Below, in pieces: positions 26,301 to 34,086 of a DNA stretch of 64,000 nt (position 1 is its first letter; each line of letters starts with the position of its first letter). A program made the position numbers and the translations under genes. The notes below the pieces were generated by a model. That model had not been told where the DNA came from and ran no database searches. It saw nothing but the letters and a program-made list of their open reading frames with translations. The stretch comes from Thermaurantimonas sp046299575. Its GTDB lineage: Bacteria > Bacteroidota > Bacteroidia > Flavobacteriales > Schleiferiaceae. The stretch spans positions 124,001 through 188,000 of the forward strand of contig NZ_JBKBHX010000002.1 of assembly GCF_046299575.1 (NCBI RefSeq), read 5' to 3'.

Positions 26301-26883
26301 AGCCAAAGCCTTGAGGAGCGATGTAAACAGAGTTCATTGGAATCCATACACTGAATTCAATGGAGGAGTATTCCAATATCAAATATTGCGTAAAGTGGGT
26401 GAATTCGGTGCTTGGCAATTATTGCCCGTTGTAATAACAGGCACCGATACAATGTATCTTGACGACATAAAGTCGTTTGAAGGTTCAGAAAATCTTTATT
26501 GTTATAAAGTAATTGCCGTCGAAGGCACTAACACATTGCCCATACCTCCGGGATTTGGTCCTTTTGTAAGTACTTCAAACGAAACCTGCGTCAATCAAAA
26601 AGTTAAGCTCTTTGTTCCAAACGCTATAAGACCAGGTTCGCCAATATTGGATAACAGGATTTTCAGAGTTCAATTTAAATACCTCGATATCACAAGATTT
26701 AGCATGCAGATTTTCAACCGGTGGGGCCAACTGATGTTTGAAACCGACGACCCAGACAAAGGTTGGGATGCCACTTACGAGGGAAAAGAAGCACCTGCCG
26801 GAGTGTACACATACCTTATTAAATATGCGACCCCTGGCGATAACGAGCAGGAAGAACGAGGTACTTTTACAGTAATTAGATAA
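23383..26883 (+). CDS. Large secreted surface protein with T9SS type B (gliding-associated) C-terminal domain
   Basis: The 1166-residue protein has a signal peptide, then the SHIRGGEITW start common to a Bacteroidota family of extracellular proteins. Several fibronectin-III-like beta domains follow (about 500-1060). The last 90 residues carry the gliding motility-associated (CHU_C) signal with FVPNAIRPGSP, FNRWGQLMFE and GWDATYEGKEAPAGVYTY, so export is through the T9SS. N-terminal cysteines are many and may form disulfides. It likely acts in adhesion or as a surface filament; no enzyme motif is seen. Confidence 0.9.
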   Translation: MRMRKILLVFIILSLSSFFTQQINASHIRGGEITWRCAPNGGWIFTFKIYGECGSTVINQFETSLTQQLQIQNYPTLGGVTNFTVNRISRQDISPKCWNPNWEWRCTPNNQPPYNGQNPQCPPQFTPCNWNGQSYGAVAEFVYESAPIMLTGTPPSQGWIVSWNVCCRNNSINIVGASSQSAWFRSVMLPKPNLTGTGFMNASTCYDNSPQFLEPPVVVICAGNPQIYSPLSFDKDLDPVQYSFANGLGNNGTPMAWATGYSANQPFPTNAPNGPTTIDPNTGSITINQIGNITEGNYLLVIRVTSFCGGVPIAEVYRDVQISIVNCQKIPGNPPNNAPTLTISPIGNLNYTLSGNNLTVYAKAKDTIQFNLLAQDVDLNPLPPTNIPAIPQQVRFFAAGGQVGANFTDTNSCDFPPCAVMHPGPGQTGYTNPVNNAIKFFWRTDCNHLSSNSICGITGLNEYVFTLRMSDNYCPSPAIAIATVRVIINASSADSARLHCVNRLNNNGVYQLNWTPPQDTGYNFNYYIVYGSPNPAGPYVPLDTLYGWATNTYTTQPLTPAIGWSFYVASNMGCNYSSNSDTLRAIELNLNVFPPNNGQFGQMTWNDIKVNGSSDKFFSIWAEVPKGSNNWVKLDSTKLFTYTDTVNACGDTVAFQIRAQPDSGSTCFAFSNISDGYFTDISNTDTMNIVYVTVNNNKAQIDFLPSKSGDVVKYYILSGNPFTNTWSIVDTLDLNDPLPHVWQASNAGNQIEYFRVISADSCGNFSDDQVVQWHNTLLINYILRVCDGTNTLFWNRYNGWGNDLVGYEVYADINSPILGNLPNQLLFTGTPNDTFYVQTSFEEGADYCYRVEAIHSNGLRSVSQITCMNPGVLIPSSLMYIPYTEVKNNAIHLEFFYDGNADIREYVLQRGHSANGPFYEIVRFPHNTVPPFRHTFTDNKVDINQSYFYRVVGVNNCDTIGAVSNHARNIVVKAKALRSDVNRVHWNPYTEFNGGVFQYQILRKVGEFGAWQLLPVVITGTDTMYLDDIKSFEGSENLYCYKVIAVEGTNTLPIPPGFGPFVSTSNETCVNQKVKLFVPNAIRPGSPILDNRIFRVQFKYLDITRFSMQIFNRWGQLMFETDDPDKGWDATYEGKEAPAGVYTYLIKYATPGDNEQEERGTFTVIR

Positions 26884-26900
26884 AATTTGATATAACTTTG

Positions 26901-26925
26901 GCCCGCTCATTGAGCGGGCTTTTTT
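26901..26925 (+). terminator. Rho-independent terminator after the surface protein gene
   Basis: GCCCGCTCA and TGAGCGGGC form a perfect 9-nt inverted repeat followed by six T. Confidence 0.85.
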
Positions 26926-26940
26926 ATGCTACACCGCGTC

Positions 26941-27333
26941 ATGAAAAAATTATTCTTCGCATTTTTTCTTACCCTTTTGTCCCTTTTTACAGCAAATGCT
27001 CAAGTAAAAGAAGAAATGAGCGAGACGACACGGCAAATTTTTATTAACTATAAAAGGAGATTTGAAAATAAAAGTCGAGTTACAGGGTATAGAATTCAGC
27101 TTTTTACCGGAAACAAGCAATCGGCTGACCGCATTAGAGCTCAGTATTTAGCACAAAATTTACCTTACCCAGTCTATTTGGTTTTTGAAATGCCAAATTA
27201 CAAAATTCAGGTAGGCGATTTCAGAGACCGAATTGAAGCCGAGGGCGTACGTGAAAGCCTGATGGGAACATTCAACGGAGCATTTTTGGTGAGAACCTCG
27301 ATCACTCCTTATTTAAAAGTGGCTAATTTTTAA
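26941..27333 (+). CDS. Exported SPOR-domain protein
   Basis: The 130-residue protein has a signal peptide ending near ANAQ and a SPOR domain with GYRIQLFTG and PNYKIQVGDFRDRIEA, which in known cases binds denuded peptidoglycan at division sites. I use the ATG at 26941 because it starts the signal peptide; the ATG at 26926 lies in the terminator's T-run. It is 13 nt before pyrH and may share its transcript. Confidence 0.85.
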   Translation: MKKLFFAFFLTLLSLFTANAQVKEEMSETTRQIFINYKRRFENKSRVTGYRIQLFTGNKQSADRIRAQYLAQNLPYPVYLVFEMPNYKIQVGDFRDRIEAEGVRESLMGTFNGAFLVRTSITPYLKVANF

Positions 27334-27346
27334 TCACACAAAACGA

Positions 27347-28054
27347 ATGAGATATAAACGTGTACTACTAAAATTGAGCGGTGAGGCTCTGATGGGAAGT
27401 CAGAACTACGGTATAGACCCTAAACGACTTAAAGAATACGCAAATGAAATAAAAGACGTTGTTTCTCAAGGTCTTCAGTTGGCCATCGTCATCGGTGGAG
27501 GCAATATTTTTAGAGGTGTCTCAGGGGCGGCTACCGGTATGGACCGTGTGCAAGCCGACCACATGGGTATGTTAGCCACAGTAATTAATTCTTTAGCGCT
27601 TCAATCAGCCCTCGAAAATGAAGGCATCTATACCCGTTGCATGTCGGCCATTGAGATGAATAAAATCGCCGAACCCTTTATTCGTCGGCGTGCCATCCGC
27701 CACCTGGAAAAGGGTAGGGTAGTGATTTTCGCTGGCGGCACAGGTAATCCCTACTTTACAACAGATACAGCCGCTACTCTTCGGGCCATTGAAATTGATG
27801 CCGAAGCTATTTTAAAAGGTACTCGAGTAGATGGAATTTACTCTGCTGATCCTGAAAAGGACGCAAACGCAGTAAAATTCGACGCACTTTCTTTTAAAGA
27901 AGTTTACGAAAAAGGCCTGAATGTAATGGACATGACAGCCTTTACCCTTAGCCGTGAAAACAATCTGCCCATAATTGTCTTCGACATGAATAAGCCAGGT
28001 AACCTTAGAAAGGTAATTTTTGGCGAGAATATTGGTACAATTGTCAAAAATTAA
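27347..28054 (+). CDS. pyrH: UMP kinase
   Basis: The 235-residue amino-acid-kinase-family enzyme phosphorylates UMP to UDP. Motifs LKLSGEALMG, VIGGGNIFRG, the DxMGMLATVINSLAL helix and GGTGNPYFTTDTAA are complete. The order pyrH-frr is conserved across bacteria. It lies 10 nt before frr. Confidence 0.98.
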   Translation: MRYKRVLLKLSGEALMGSQNYGIDPKRLKEYANEIKDVVSQGLQLAIVIGGGNIFRGVSGAATGMDRVQADHMGMLATVINSLALQSALENEGIYTRCMSAIEMNKIAEPFIRRRAIRHLEKGRVVIFAGGTGNPYFTTDTAATLRAIEIDAEAILKGTRVDGIYSADPEKDANAVKFDALSFKEVYEKGLNVMDMTAFTLSRENNLPIIVFDMNKPGNLRKVIFGENIGTIVKN

Positions 28055-28064
28055 TACTTGTAAA

Positions 28065-28625
28065 ATGGACGAAATACAACTCGTACTCGAAACAGCCGAA
28101 GAGAGCATGAAAAAAGCTCTCCATCATTTGGAAAAAGAACTTGTAAAAATTCGAGCTGGTAAGGCAAATCCCGCTTTACTCGAAAGTATAAAACTTGAAT
28201 ATTACGGTGTGATGAGCCCATTAAACAGTGTGGCCAACATAATGGTACCCGATGCTCGCACCATCACCATTCAACCTTGGGAAAAGAAAATGATTCCCGA
28301 AATCGAGCGCGCCATCATGAATGCCGGTCTCGGCCTAAATCCGCAAAACAATGGCGAAATGGTCATTATTAATATTCCACCCCTGACAGAGGAGCGTCGT
28401 AAAGAACTTGTAAAACAAAGCCGAGCTGAAGCAGAACATGCCCGAGTGGGCATACGTGCTGCTCGTAAAGAAGCTAATGACGAACTTAAAAAACTCCAAA
28501 ATCAGGGAATTGCAGAAGATGCCATAAAAGACGCTGAAGAAAAAGTTCAAAAACTCACTAACCTCTACATCTCAAAAGTCGATCAGATGCTTGAGAAAAA
28601 AGAGGCTGATATCATGACTGTATGA
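28065..28625 (+). CDS. frr: Ribosome recycling factor
   Basis: The 186-residue protein splits post-termination ribosomes with EF-G. It has the tRNA-like three-helix body with LVKIRAGKANPALL near residue 35, the QPWEKKMIPEIERAI block and the ERRKELVKQ helix. The start is the ATG at 28065; the longer frame lies within pyrH. Its stop overlaps the ATG of the next lipoprotein gene (ATGA). Confidence 0.98.
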   Translation: MDEIQLVLETAEESMKKALHHLEKELVKIRAGKANPALLESIKLEYYGVMSPLNSVANIMVPDARTITIQPWEKKMIPEIERAIMNAGLGLNPQNNGEMVIINIPPLTEERRKELVKQSRAEAEHARVGIRAARKEANDELKKLQNQGIAEDAIKDAEEKVQKLTNLYISKVDQMLEKKEADIMTV

Positions 28626-28996
28626 AAAATTTCTTATATGCCGGGGCTTTTGCCCTGGCTTTATCACTTTTAAGTTGCGCACCAGCCATCAGTGTAGAGG
28701 ATGGGGATACCCTTACAGTGTACGTAATTAATTATTCCATTCAGGATTTTGAGCCTTATCTCGACTGCTCAACAGTACTTTCAAAAAATTCAACTGAGCA
28801 CAAAAAGTTGGTAAAACTGGTCGCTGACCTTAGCGACGATTCTTTTGAAAATGAAGATGGCAGCAATTATTACGCTATTACAATAGCAGATGCCACAGGA
28901 AGCCAGAAGGCAACAGTCACCATACCTCAAGGTGGTGGAGGGCATTCGAAAAGTAAGAAGCTCTTTGAATTGCTAGATCAAATTTGTATCTATTAA
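28622..28996 (+). CDS. Small lipoprotein of unknown function
   Basis: The 124-residue protein has a signal peptide and lipobox LLSC (C19). The mature part is short and acidic with a Gly-rich stretch (PQGGGGHS near 100-107) and two further cysteines (C49, C122). I do not recognise a family. It overlaps frr by 4 nt (ATGA), so it is translated from the pyrH-frr transcript; coupling of a lipoprotein to frr is unusual. Confidence 0.65.
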   Translation: MKNFLYAGAFALALSLLSCAPAISVEDGDTLTVYVINYSIQDFEPYLDCSTVLSKNSTEHKKLVKLVADLSDDSFENEDGSNYYAITIADATGSQKATVTIPQGGGGHSKSKKLFELLDQICIY

Positions 28997-29038
28997 ATAT
29001 CTGCACATTAGGTATCCTTTAAAGGCACTCTTTCAGAC

Positions 29039-29061
29039 GATCAAAAAAGAGAGTTTTGATC
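29039..29061. promoter_or_regulatory. Inverted repeat upstream of ppc promoter
   Basis: GATCAAAA and TTTTGATC are perfect 8-nt arms around AAGAGAG. It could end the upstream operon (though no T-run follows) or be an upstream operator for ppc, 18 nt before the promoter palindrome. Confidence 0.5.
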
Positions 29062-29078
29062 CTTGAGATTCATCAAAA

Positions 29079-29115
29079 TTGGTCAAAAAAGCTTTTAAAT
29101 AGTATTTTTGACCAA
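29079..29115. promoter_or_regulatory. ppc promoter embedded in an 11-bp inverted repeat
   Basis: TTGGTCAAAAA (29079-29089) and TTTTTGACCAA (29105-29115) are perfect inverted arms with a 15-nt spacer. The left arm begins with the -33 TTG, and the right arm contains most of the -7 box TATTTTTG (29103-29110). A regulator bound here would cover the promoter. The ppc ATG at 29129 is 14 nt past the right arm. Confidence 0.65.
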
Positions 29116-29128
29116 ATCGAGCCTTTCT

Positions 29129-31684
29129 ATGGATTTTTCAGAAGTGTATGATAAATACGTCTCTCTGACATACCACCTATACAATAGCCTTTTTCTAACA
29201 TTACCTTATCCCGGTATACAGGCTGCCGGTCCTTATGTGCCCATTTTGTACAAAAAATCGTTAGAGGGTCTTGCAGCGGGTAAGTCACCTGAAGAAATAT
29301 TACAGTACTTTTTTGATGATCACTATCCTACAGATAGTGAGGAAGAGAAAATTGATTTTCTTTTCAGAGTTGTTCAGTACATAGAGCGGCAAGTGGTATT
29401 ATTTGATGCCGTTGAAGATGCAGCTTTTGAAAAACTTCACGATTTACAGGGCAAAGGCACTTTATCATTTCTTATCGAAGAGGCAAAGGCCGAAAATTCA
29501 CTGAGCGCTTTGGGCAGAGTTTTATCCACTTTTGGTGTTCGGGTGGTTCTTACTGCACATCCTACGCAGTTTTATCCGGGGCATATACTCAGCATCATTA
29601 CCGATATGGAGCAGGCCATTCGCAAAGGCAGTCCTTCAGATGTAACAACGTTAATGCGGCAGCTCGGTCTCAGTGCTATGTATCGTCGCAATAAACCCAC
29701 TCCACTGGAAGAAGCCATTTCGCTCATTTGGTATCTGGAAAACATTTTCTACGACGTTAACGCTCAAATTCATCAATTGCTTCTTGAAAAAGTGCCAACC
29801 TATACATTCAATCCTAAACTCATTACGACAGGCTTTTGGCCCGGAGGCGACCGCGATGGAAACCCGACTGTAAAATCAGACACCACCATCGACACTTGTA
29901 AACGACTGAAAGAGAGTATACTGAGATGCTATTTGCGCGATGTGCGCACTCTTAAGCGCAAGCTCACATTTCCTGGTATTGACCTCAAAATTCGGGAAAT
30001 CGAGCTTCGCCTTCAATCAACCATTTATCGTCATGACGACAATTACTACAATCGCCCAGATGAAGTAATCGCCGATCTGCAATACATTCGGGAAGAACTT
30101 CGGCAGAAATTCATGAATCTCTATTGTGACGATGTAGATGCCCTCATCCGTCAAATTCTAACTTTTGGCTTTCACTTCGCTCCCCTTGACATTCGTCAAG
30201 ACTCACGGGTACATCGATCGTGGGCATTTGAGTTCTTATCGTATAGAGGTCTTGAACAAAATTATAAAGCGCTCTCTTCCATAGAGCAAAAGCTCGAGTT
30301 CTGGTGGAACCTGGAGTGCAACCTCCTTTCTGACGAACTGCTCTATTTATCACCAGATCTGGCCGACGTTGTAAGACTCATCAGGGCATTGCCTATGATC
30401 CACATCAAAAACGGTCCAATGGCCATCGAGCGCTACATCATCTCAAATACCCAAAACGCAGAAGACCTCGCCATCCTAAAATTTCTACTTACAGCAGCAG
30501 GCAGCGACTTCTACCTTCGCATACAGCCCATACCTCTCTTCGAAACGGTAAAAGATCTAGACAATTCTGAGCAAATTTTAACTACACTGTTTAATCACCG
30601 CGGTTACCGGCAATGGATTGCTGCACACGGCAATCGCCAAACCATTATGCTTGGCTTCAGCGATGGCACCAAAGATGGTGGTTACCTAAAAGCTAACCTC
30701 GCAATTTACCAGGCCAAAGTCGTCATCACTCGACTCTGCCGCACTTACGGCATTGAACCCATCTTTTTCGACGGTCGCGGGGGTCCGCCTGCCCGTGGCG
30801 GTGGCGACACGCATCTCTATTATGCCGCCCAAGGAGCTGATATCGCTTGCAGTGAAATTCAGCTTACCATCCAGGGTCAAACCATTTCTTCCAAATTTGG
30901 CAACCATCAAGCTGCACGATATAATCTTGAGCAACTCCTTACCGCCGGAGTTGGTCGCTATCTCTTCAGAAATTCTACACCCACCCTCTCAGACGAAGAT
31001 GCCCAGTTTCTCTACCAACTTGCTGACAAAGCTTACAGCAAATACGAAAGCCTGAAAAATCACCCTGCTTTCTCTGACTATTTACTCAAAGCCACCCCTT
31101 TGCCATACTATGCTGAAACCAACATCAGTAGTCGCCCTGCCAAACGCGGTCGTACCGATAAACTTTCACTCGACGACCTTCGCGCCATTCCCTTCGTTGG
31201 AACATGGGCACAGATGAAGCAAAATGTTCCTGGCTATTACGGCTTCGGTACAGCCCTTCAAACAGCAGTTGAGGCCGGTCACGGTCCTCGCCTTAAAGAT
31301 ATTTTTCGCCATTCCAGATATTTTCGTGCACTTGTCTTAAACAGTATGCAGTCTTTGGCCAAAACTCGTTTTGAATTAACTGCCTACCTCAGGAATGATC
31401 AACAATTTGCCGAAATCTGGTTTGATTTAAAAAACGAAGCCGACCTCACGCGCTCTATGCTTTTGTATATCAGCGGCTACAATGAGCTGCTCGAAGAGGC
31501 CCCTACCAATCGCAAATCCATTACCATGCGCGAAGAGATGATTTTACCCCTGCTCATCATTCAGCAGTACGCCCTAATGCAGGTGCGAAAACTTTCTGAG
31601 TCAGACCCTCAGCGCTCTGTTTATCAAAAACTTATAGTGCGATGCTTCTTTGGCAATATCAACGCCAGTCGCAATAGTGCGTAA
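29129..31684 (+). CDS. ppc: Phosphoenolpyruvate carboxylase
   Basis: The 851-residue enzyme carboxylates PEP to oxaloacetate, an anaplerotic step. The catalytic histidine block LTAHPTQ, GGDRDGNPTV, GFSDGTKDGGYLKAN and the glycine loop FFDGRGGPPARGGG are intact. The C terminus ends SRNSA where many family members end in RNTG. I use the ATG at 29129; the TTG at 29108 is inside the promoter. Expression is probably controlled through the palindrome over its promoter. The gene is followed by a 329-nt non-coding gap. Confidence 0.96.
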   Translation: MDFSEVYDKYVSLTYHLYNSLFLTLPYPGIQAAGPYVPILYKKSLEGLAAGKSPEEILQYFFDDHYPTDSEEEKIDFLFRVVQYIERQVVLFDAVEDAAFEKLHDLQGKGTLSFLIEEAKAENSLSALGRVLSTFGVRVVLTAHPTQFYPGHILSIITDMEQAIRKGSPSDVTTLMRQLGLSAMYRRNKPTPLEEAISLIWYLENIFYDVNAQIHQLLLEKVPTYTFNPKLITTGFWPGGDRDGNPTVKSDTTIDTCKRLKESILRCYLRDVRTLKRKLTFPGIDLKIREIELRLQSTIYRHDDNYYNRPDEVIADLQYIREELRQKFMNLYCDDVDALIRQILTFGFHFAPLDIRQDSRVHRSWAFEFLSYRGLEQNYKALSSIEQKLEFWWNLECNLLSDELLYLSPDLADVVRLIRALPMIHIKNGPMAIERYIISNTQNAEDLAILKFLLTAAGSDFYLRIQPIPLFETVKDLDNSEQILTTLFNHRGYRQWIAAHGNRQTIMLGFSDGTKDGGYLKANLAIYQAKVVITRLCRTYGIEPIFFDGRGGPPARGGGDTHLYYAAQGADIACSEIQLTIQGQTISSKFGNHQAARYNLEQLLTAGVGRYLFRNSTPTLSDEDAQFLYQLADKAYSKYESLKNHPAFSDYLLKATPLPYYAETNISSRPAKRGRTDKLSLDDLRAIPFVGTWAQMKQNVPGYYGFGTALQTAVEAGHGPRLKDIFRHSRYFRALVLNSMQSLAKTRFELTAYLRNDQQFAEIWFDLKNEADLTRSMLLYISGYNELLEEAPTNRKSITMREEMILPLLIIQQYALMQVRKLSESDPQRSVYQKLIVRCFFGNINASRNSA

Positions 31685-32013
31685 AAAATTTTTTTCTCTT
31701 ACGCGCACTTTCAATGGGTGCACCGGCCGAACTATCAAAAGTTAAAAAGTTGATGTGAGGGGACTCTGATGGAGTCGAAATTGCTGGTAAAACTGAAATA
31801 TTTTGACTAGGAATGCTTCGCTACTTTATTTCAGCTTAGCATCGCTTTCCGCCAATGACCTTTCGCGGGCTCACGCTTTAAGTATCCTTAATGCAGGCGA
31901 AAAAATCAAATTTTCAATCAAGATTGATGGCCATTAAAAAACTTCTAAATCGTAAACCATTTACAATAAAAGCACAGTATTGCACTTTATTAAGCGATTT
32001 AAAGCTTAAGTGA
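31685..32013. other. Convergent gap after ppc, no gene seen
   Basis: This 329-nt gap holds small inverted repeats: GACTC/GAGTC near 31762-31776 and CTGAAATA (31793-31800) against TATTTCAG (31827-31834). There is no credible gene and no strong T-run terminator. The sequence TTCGCGGGCTCACGC near 31862 is a local GC island. Confidence 0.5.
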
Positions 32014-33573
32014 TTAATCTGCACGTGTACGTTCTTTTGTTAGTTGTGAGTTGAACTGCTCTGCAATAGTCAGTACAATCGGGTCATTCATTTTAATCAC
32101 TTTTTTTCCCGCTTGAGGCCCATAGAGCATGTAGGCCAAGGTAGCCTTTACGTGTAAAATGCTGAAGTCTTTCATTTCTTGAGAGGCAGCCTCGGTCGAG
32201 GCATTTTTTCGCATACCCATCAGCTGCAGTGCCTCTTCAAAAGTTGGTTTAAAATCTTTTAAAAAACGTTCAAAGCCCATATTCTTCCAAGATTCTCCAT
32301 TTTTACTGACGTACTCAAACATTATTTCACTCGGATTTATCATGTACTGCATGCTGTGGGCAAAGTGATGTAGCTCTTTGTATTTCAAGTTTATATCAGG
32401 TTGTATTCCACCTCTTTCCAGCAGGGTTTTTCCGTTTTTCGACGTGTGAATTTTTCTATCACCGCTGTTTTGTTTGTGAATTTCGGGCAAATAAGGTGAT
32501 TGAATGGAACGCCCAGACGGGGTAAAATATCTAGCCGTAGTAATCCGCACACGGCTACCGTCGGGCAGAAGGCTTTCTTCTTGTACCAGCCCTTTGCCAA
32601 AGGTAGGTGAGCCGGCAATGAGCCCTCTCGAATTGTCTTGAATAGCTCCTGCCAATACTTCGGCTGCAGAGGCCGTACCTTCATTTACAAGCACTACAAG
32701 CGGCAACTTTCTGAAGCGCCCATCGCTCACTGCTTTTACCGCCTCCCTGGCTTTGGAGCGATCTTCTACGATCACCACCGTATCGTTCGCCGACAGAAAT
32801 TCTCTGGCCACGCGTACAGCTTCAATCATGAGCCCTCCCGGATTGTCTCTAAGGTCTAGGATCACTCCTTTTGCCGTATCAATACGCAGTTTCTTCGCTT
32901 CTCGTAAAAAGTTTTGATAGGTGTTTTCTGCAAATCGCTCGATACCAATCACAGCAATACCGCCGGGCAGGTAAAAACCTTCATTGACCGATGGCACTGC
33001 AATCCACTCTTTTTCAAGTGTTTTGGTAAATTTCGAGTTTTCTCGTAGCAACGTAATTCGAATTTTATTGCGCTTAGGATTTCGTATAAGCTCGATAATT
33101 TTTTGTAAGTTACCGACATAAGGGGCTATTGTAAGGTTTTCGCCATCGATGGTCAGCAGTTTGTCGCCGGCTTTAATTGCAGCACTTGCAGCTGGTGAGC
33201 CTGGAAATACGGTGAGTACCACTGCTGTATCTTTTACTATTGTAAATTCCATTCCGGCACCGTAATACCTACCTGTGATCTCTTCCTCAATGTCGCCAGA
33301 CTGTGCTGAGTCGATGAAGGACGAGTGCGGATCGAGCCTATGCAAGATGTCATTAATAGCATAATCCATCAGAGAATCTACATTCACACGCTCGACATAG
33401 TTGTTTTCTATTAATGCAAAAATTCGCTGAAGCTTATTGAGGCGATTTTCAGATAAGGAAAATTTATTTTGGGTGGGAGCTTGATTTTCAGAAATAAAAA
33501 TGCCCAACCAAACCCCCGCAATTGCAGATAAGGCTGCATATAAAGGCCAAAAGGTCGAGCGTTTTGATTTCAT
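32014..33573 (-). CDS. S41 carboxyl-terminal processing peptidase (CtpA-type)
   Basis: The 519-residue periplasmic protease has an N-terminal membrane anchor or signal, a PDZ domain near 100-180, and the S41 catalytic core with EGTASAAEVLAGAIQ (nucleophile Ser in TASAAE) and the lysine in SPTFGKG. Such enzymes trim C termini of envelope proteins. It is the last of three co-directional genes (esterase, dCMP deaminase, protease), 48 nt after the deaminase. Confidence 0.92.
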   Translation of the reverse strand: MKSKRSTFWPLYAALSAIAGVWLGIFISENQAPTQNKFSLSENRLNKLQRIFALIENNYVERVNVDSLMDYAINDILHRLDPHSSFIDSAQSGDIEEEITGRYYGAGMEFTIVKDTAVVLTVFPGSPAASAAIKAGDKLLTIDGENLTIAPYVGNLQKIIELIRNPKRNKIRITLLRENSKFTKTLEKEWIAVPSVNEGFYLPGGIAVIGIERFAENTYQNFLREAKKLRIDTAKGVILDLRDNPGGLMIEAVRVAREFLSANDTVVIVEDRSKAREAVKAVSDGRFRKLPLVVLVNEGTASAAEVLAGAIQDNSRGLIAGSPTFGKGLVQEESLLPDGSRVRITTARYFTPSGRSIQSPYLPEIHKQNSGDRKIHTSKNGKTLLERGGIQPDINLKYKELHHFAHSMQYMINPSEIMFEYVSKNGESWKNMGFERFLKDFKPTFEEALQLMGMRKNASTEAASQEMKDFSILHVKATLAYMLYGPQAGKKVIKMNDPIVLTIAEQFNSQLTKERTRAD

Positions 33574-33621
33574 ATCGGACTTCGAAACATTTTTTTAACG
33601 AAAAGAGTCAAAAGTTGTTTT

Positions 33622-34086
33622 TTAACCAGTCGTATTATCCAATTCAGGATATTGAACAATCTCAACGCCGGCTCTTTCAAGAAATTCTAATCCGGAGGTG
33701 TCGCTGTATTTGCGTATATACACAAGCCTGCAAATACCGGCCTGATGAATCAGCTTGGCACAATCGCGACATGGCGATAGCGTAAGGTATAGCGTAGCTC
33801 CACGGCACGACTGTGTGCTTCCTGCTACTTTAAGAATGGCATTGGCCTCTGCATGTAAAACATACCATTTTGTTTCACCAGCCTCATCTTCACATTCGTT
33901 TTCAAAACCCGAAGGGGTGCCATTGTATCCATCTGAAATGATCATTCGATCTTTTACGATTAGTGCCCCTACCTTTTTTCGGGTGCAGTGCGAGAGCTGT
34001 GCCCATTGTTGGGCCATTCGAAGGTATGCATGATCATATCGCTGAGTTTTGCTCAGTTCCGTATCAGCACTTTTGATATGTTCCAT
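33622..34086 (-). CDS. dCMP / cytidine deaminase family protein (ComEB-like)
   Basis: The 154-residue zinc deaminase has HAEAN (H78, E80) and PCRDC (C106, C109), plus the GYNGTPSGF substrate loop typical of dCMP deaminase, which makes dUMP for thymidylate synthesis. Its ATG at 34086 overlaps the end of the esterase gene by 34 nt; later Met residues lie inside the fold, so the overlap appears real. Bacteroidota often place this gene beside a CtpA-type protease. Confidence 0.9.
   Translation of the reverse strand: MEHIKSADTELSKTQRYDHAYLRMAQQWAQLSHCTRKKVGALIVKDRMIISDGYNGTPSGFENECEDEAGETKWYVLHAEANAILKVAGSTQSCRGATLYLTLSPCRDCAKLIHQAGICRLVYIRKYSDTSGLEFLERAGVEIVQYPELDNTTG

Noticed and set aside
26893..26900. 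TAACTTTG box as promoter of the SPOR gene
   Set aside because: The terminator of the preceding gene lies immediately downstream, so transcripts from this box would be stopped; the match is probably chance.
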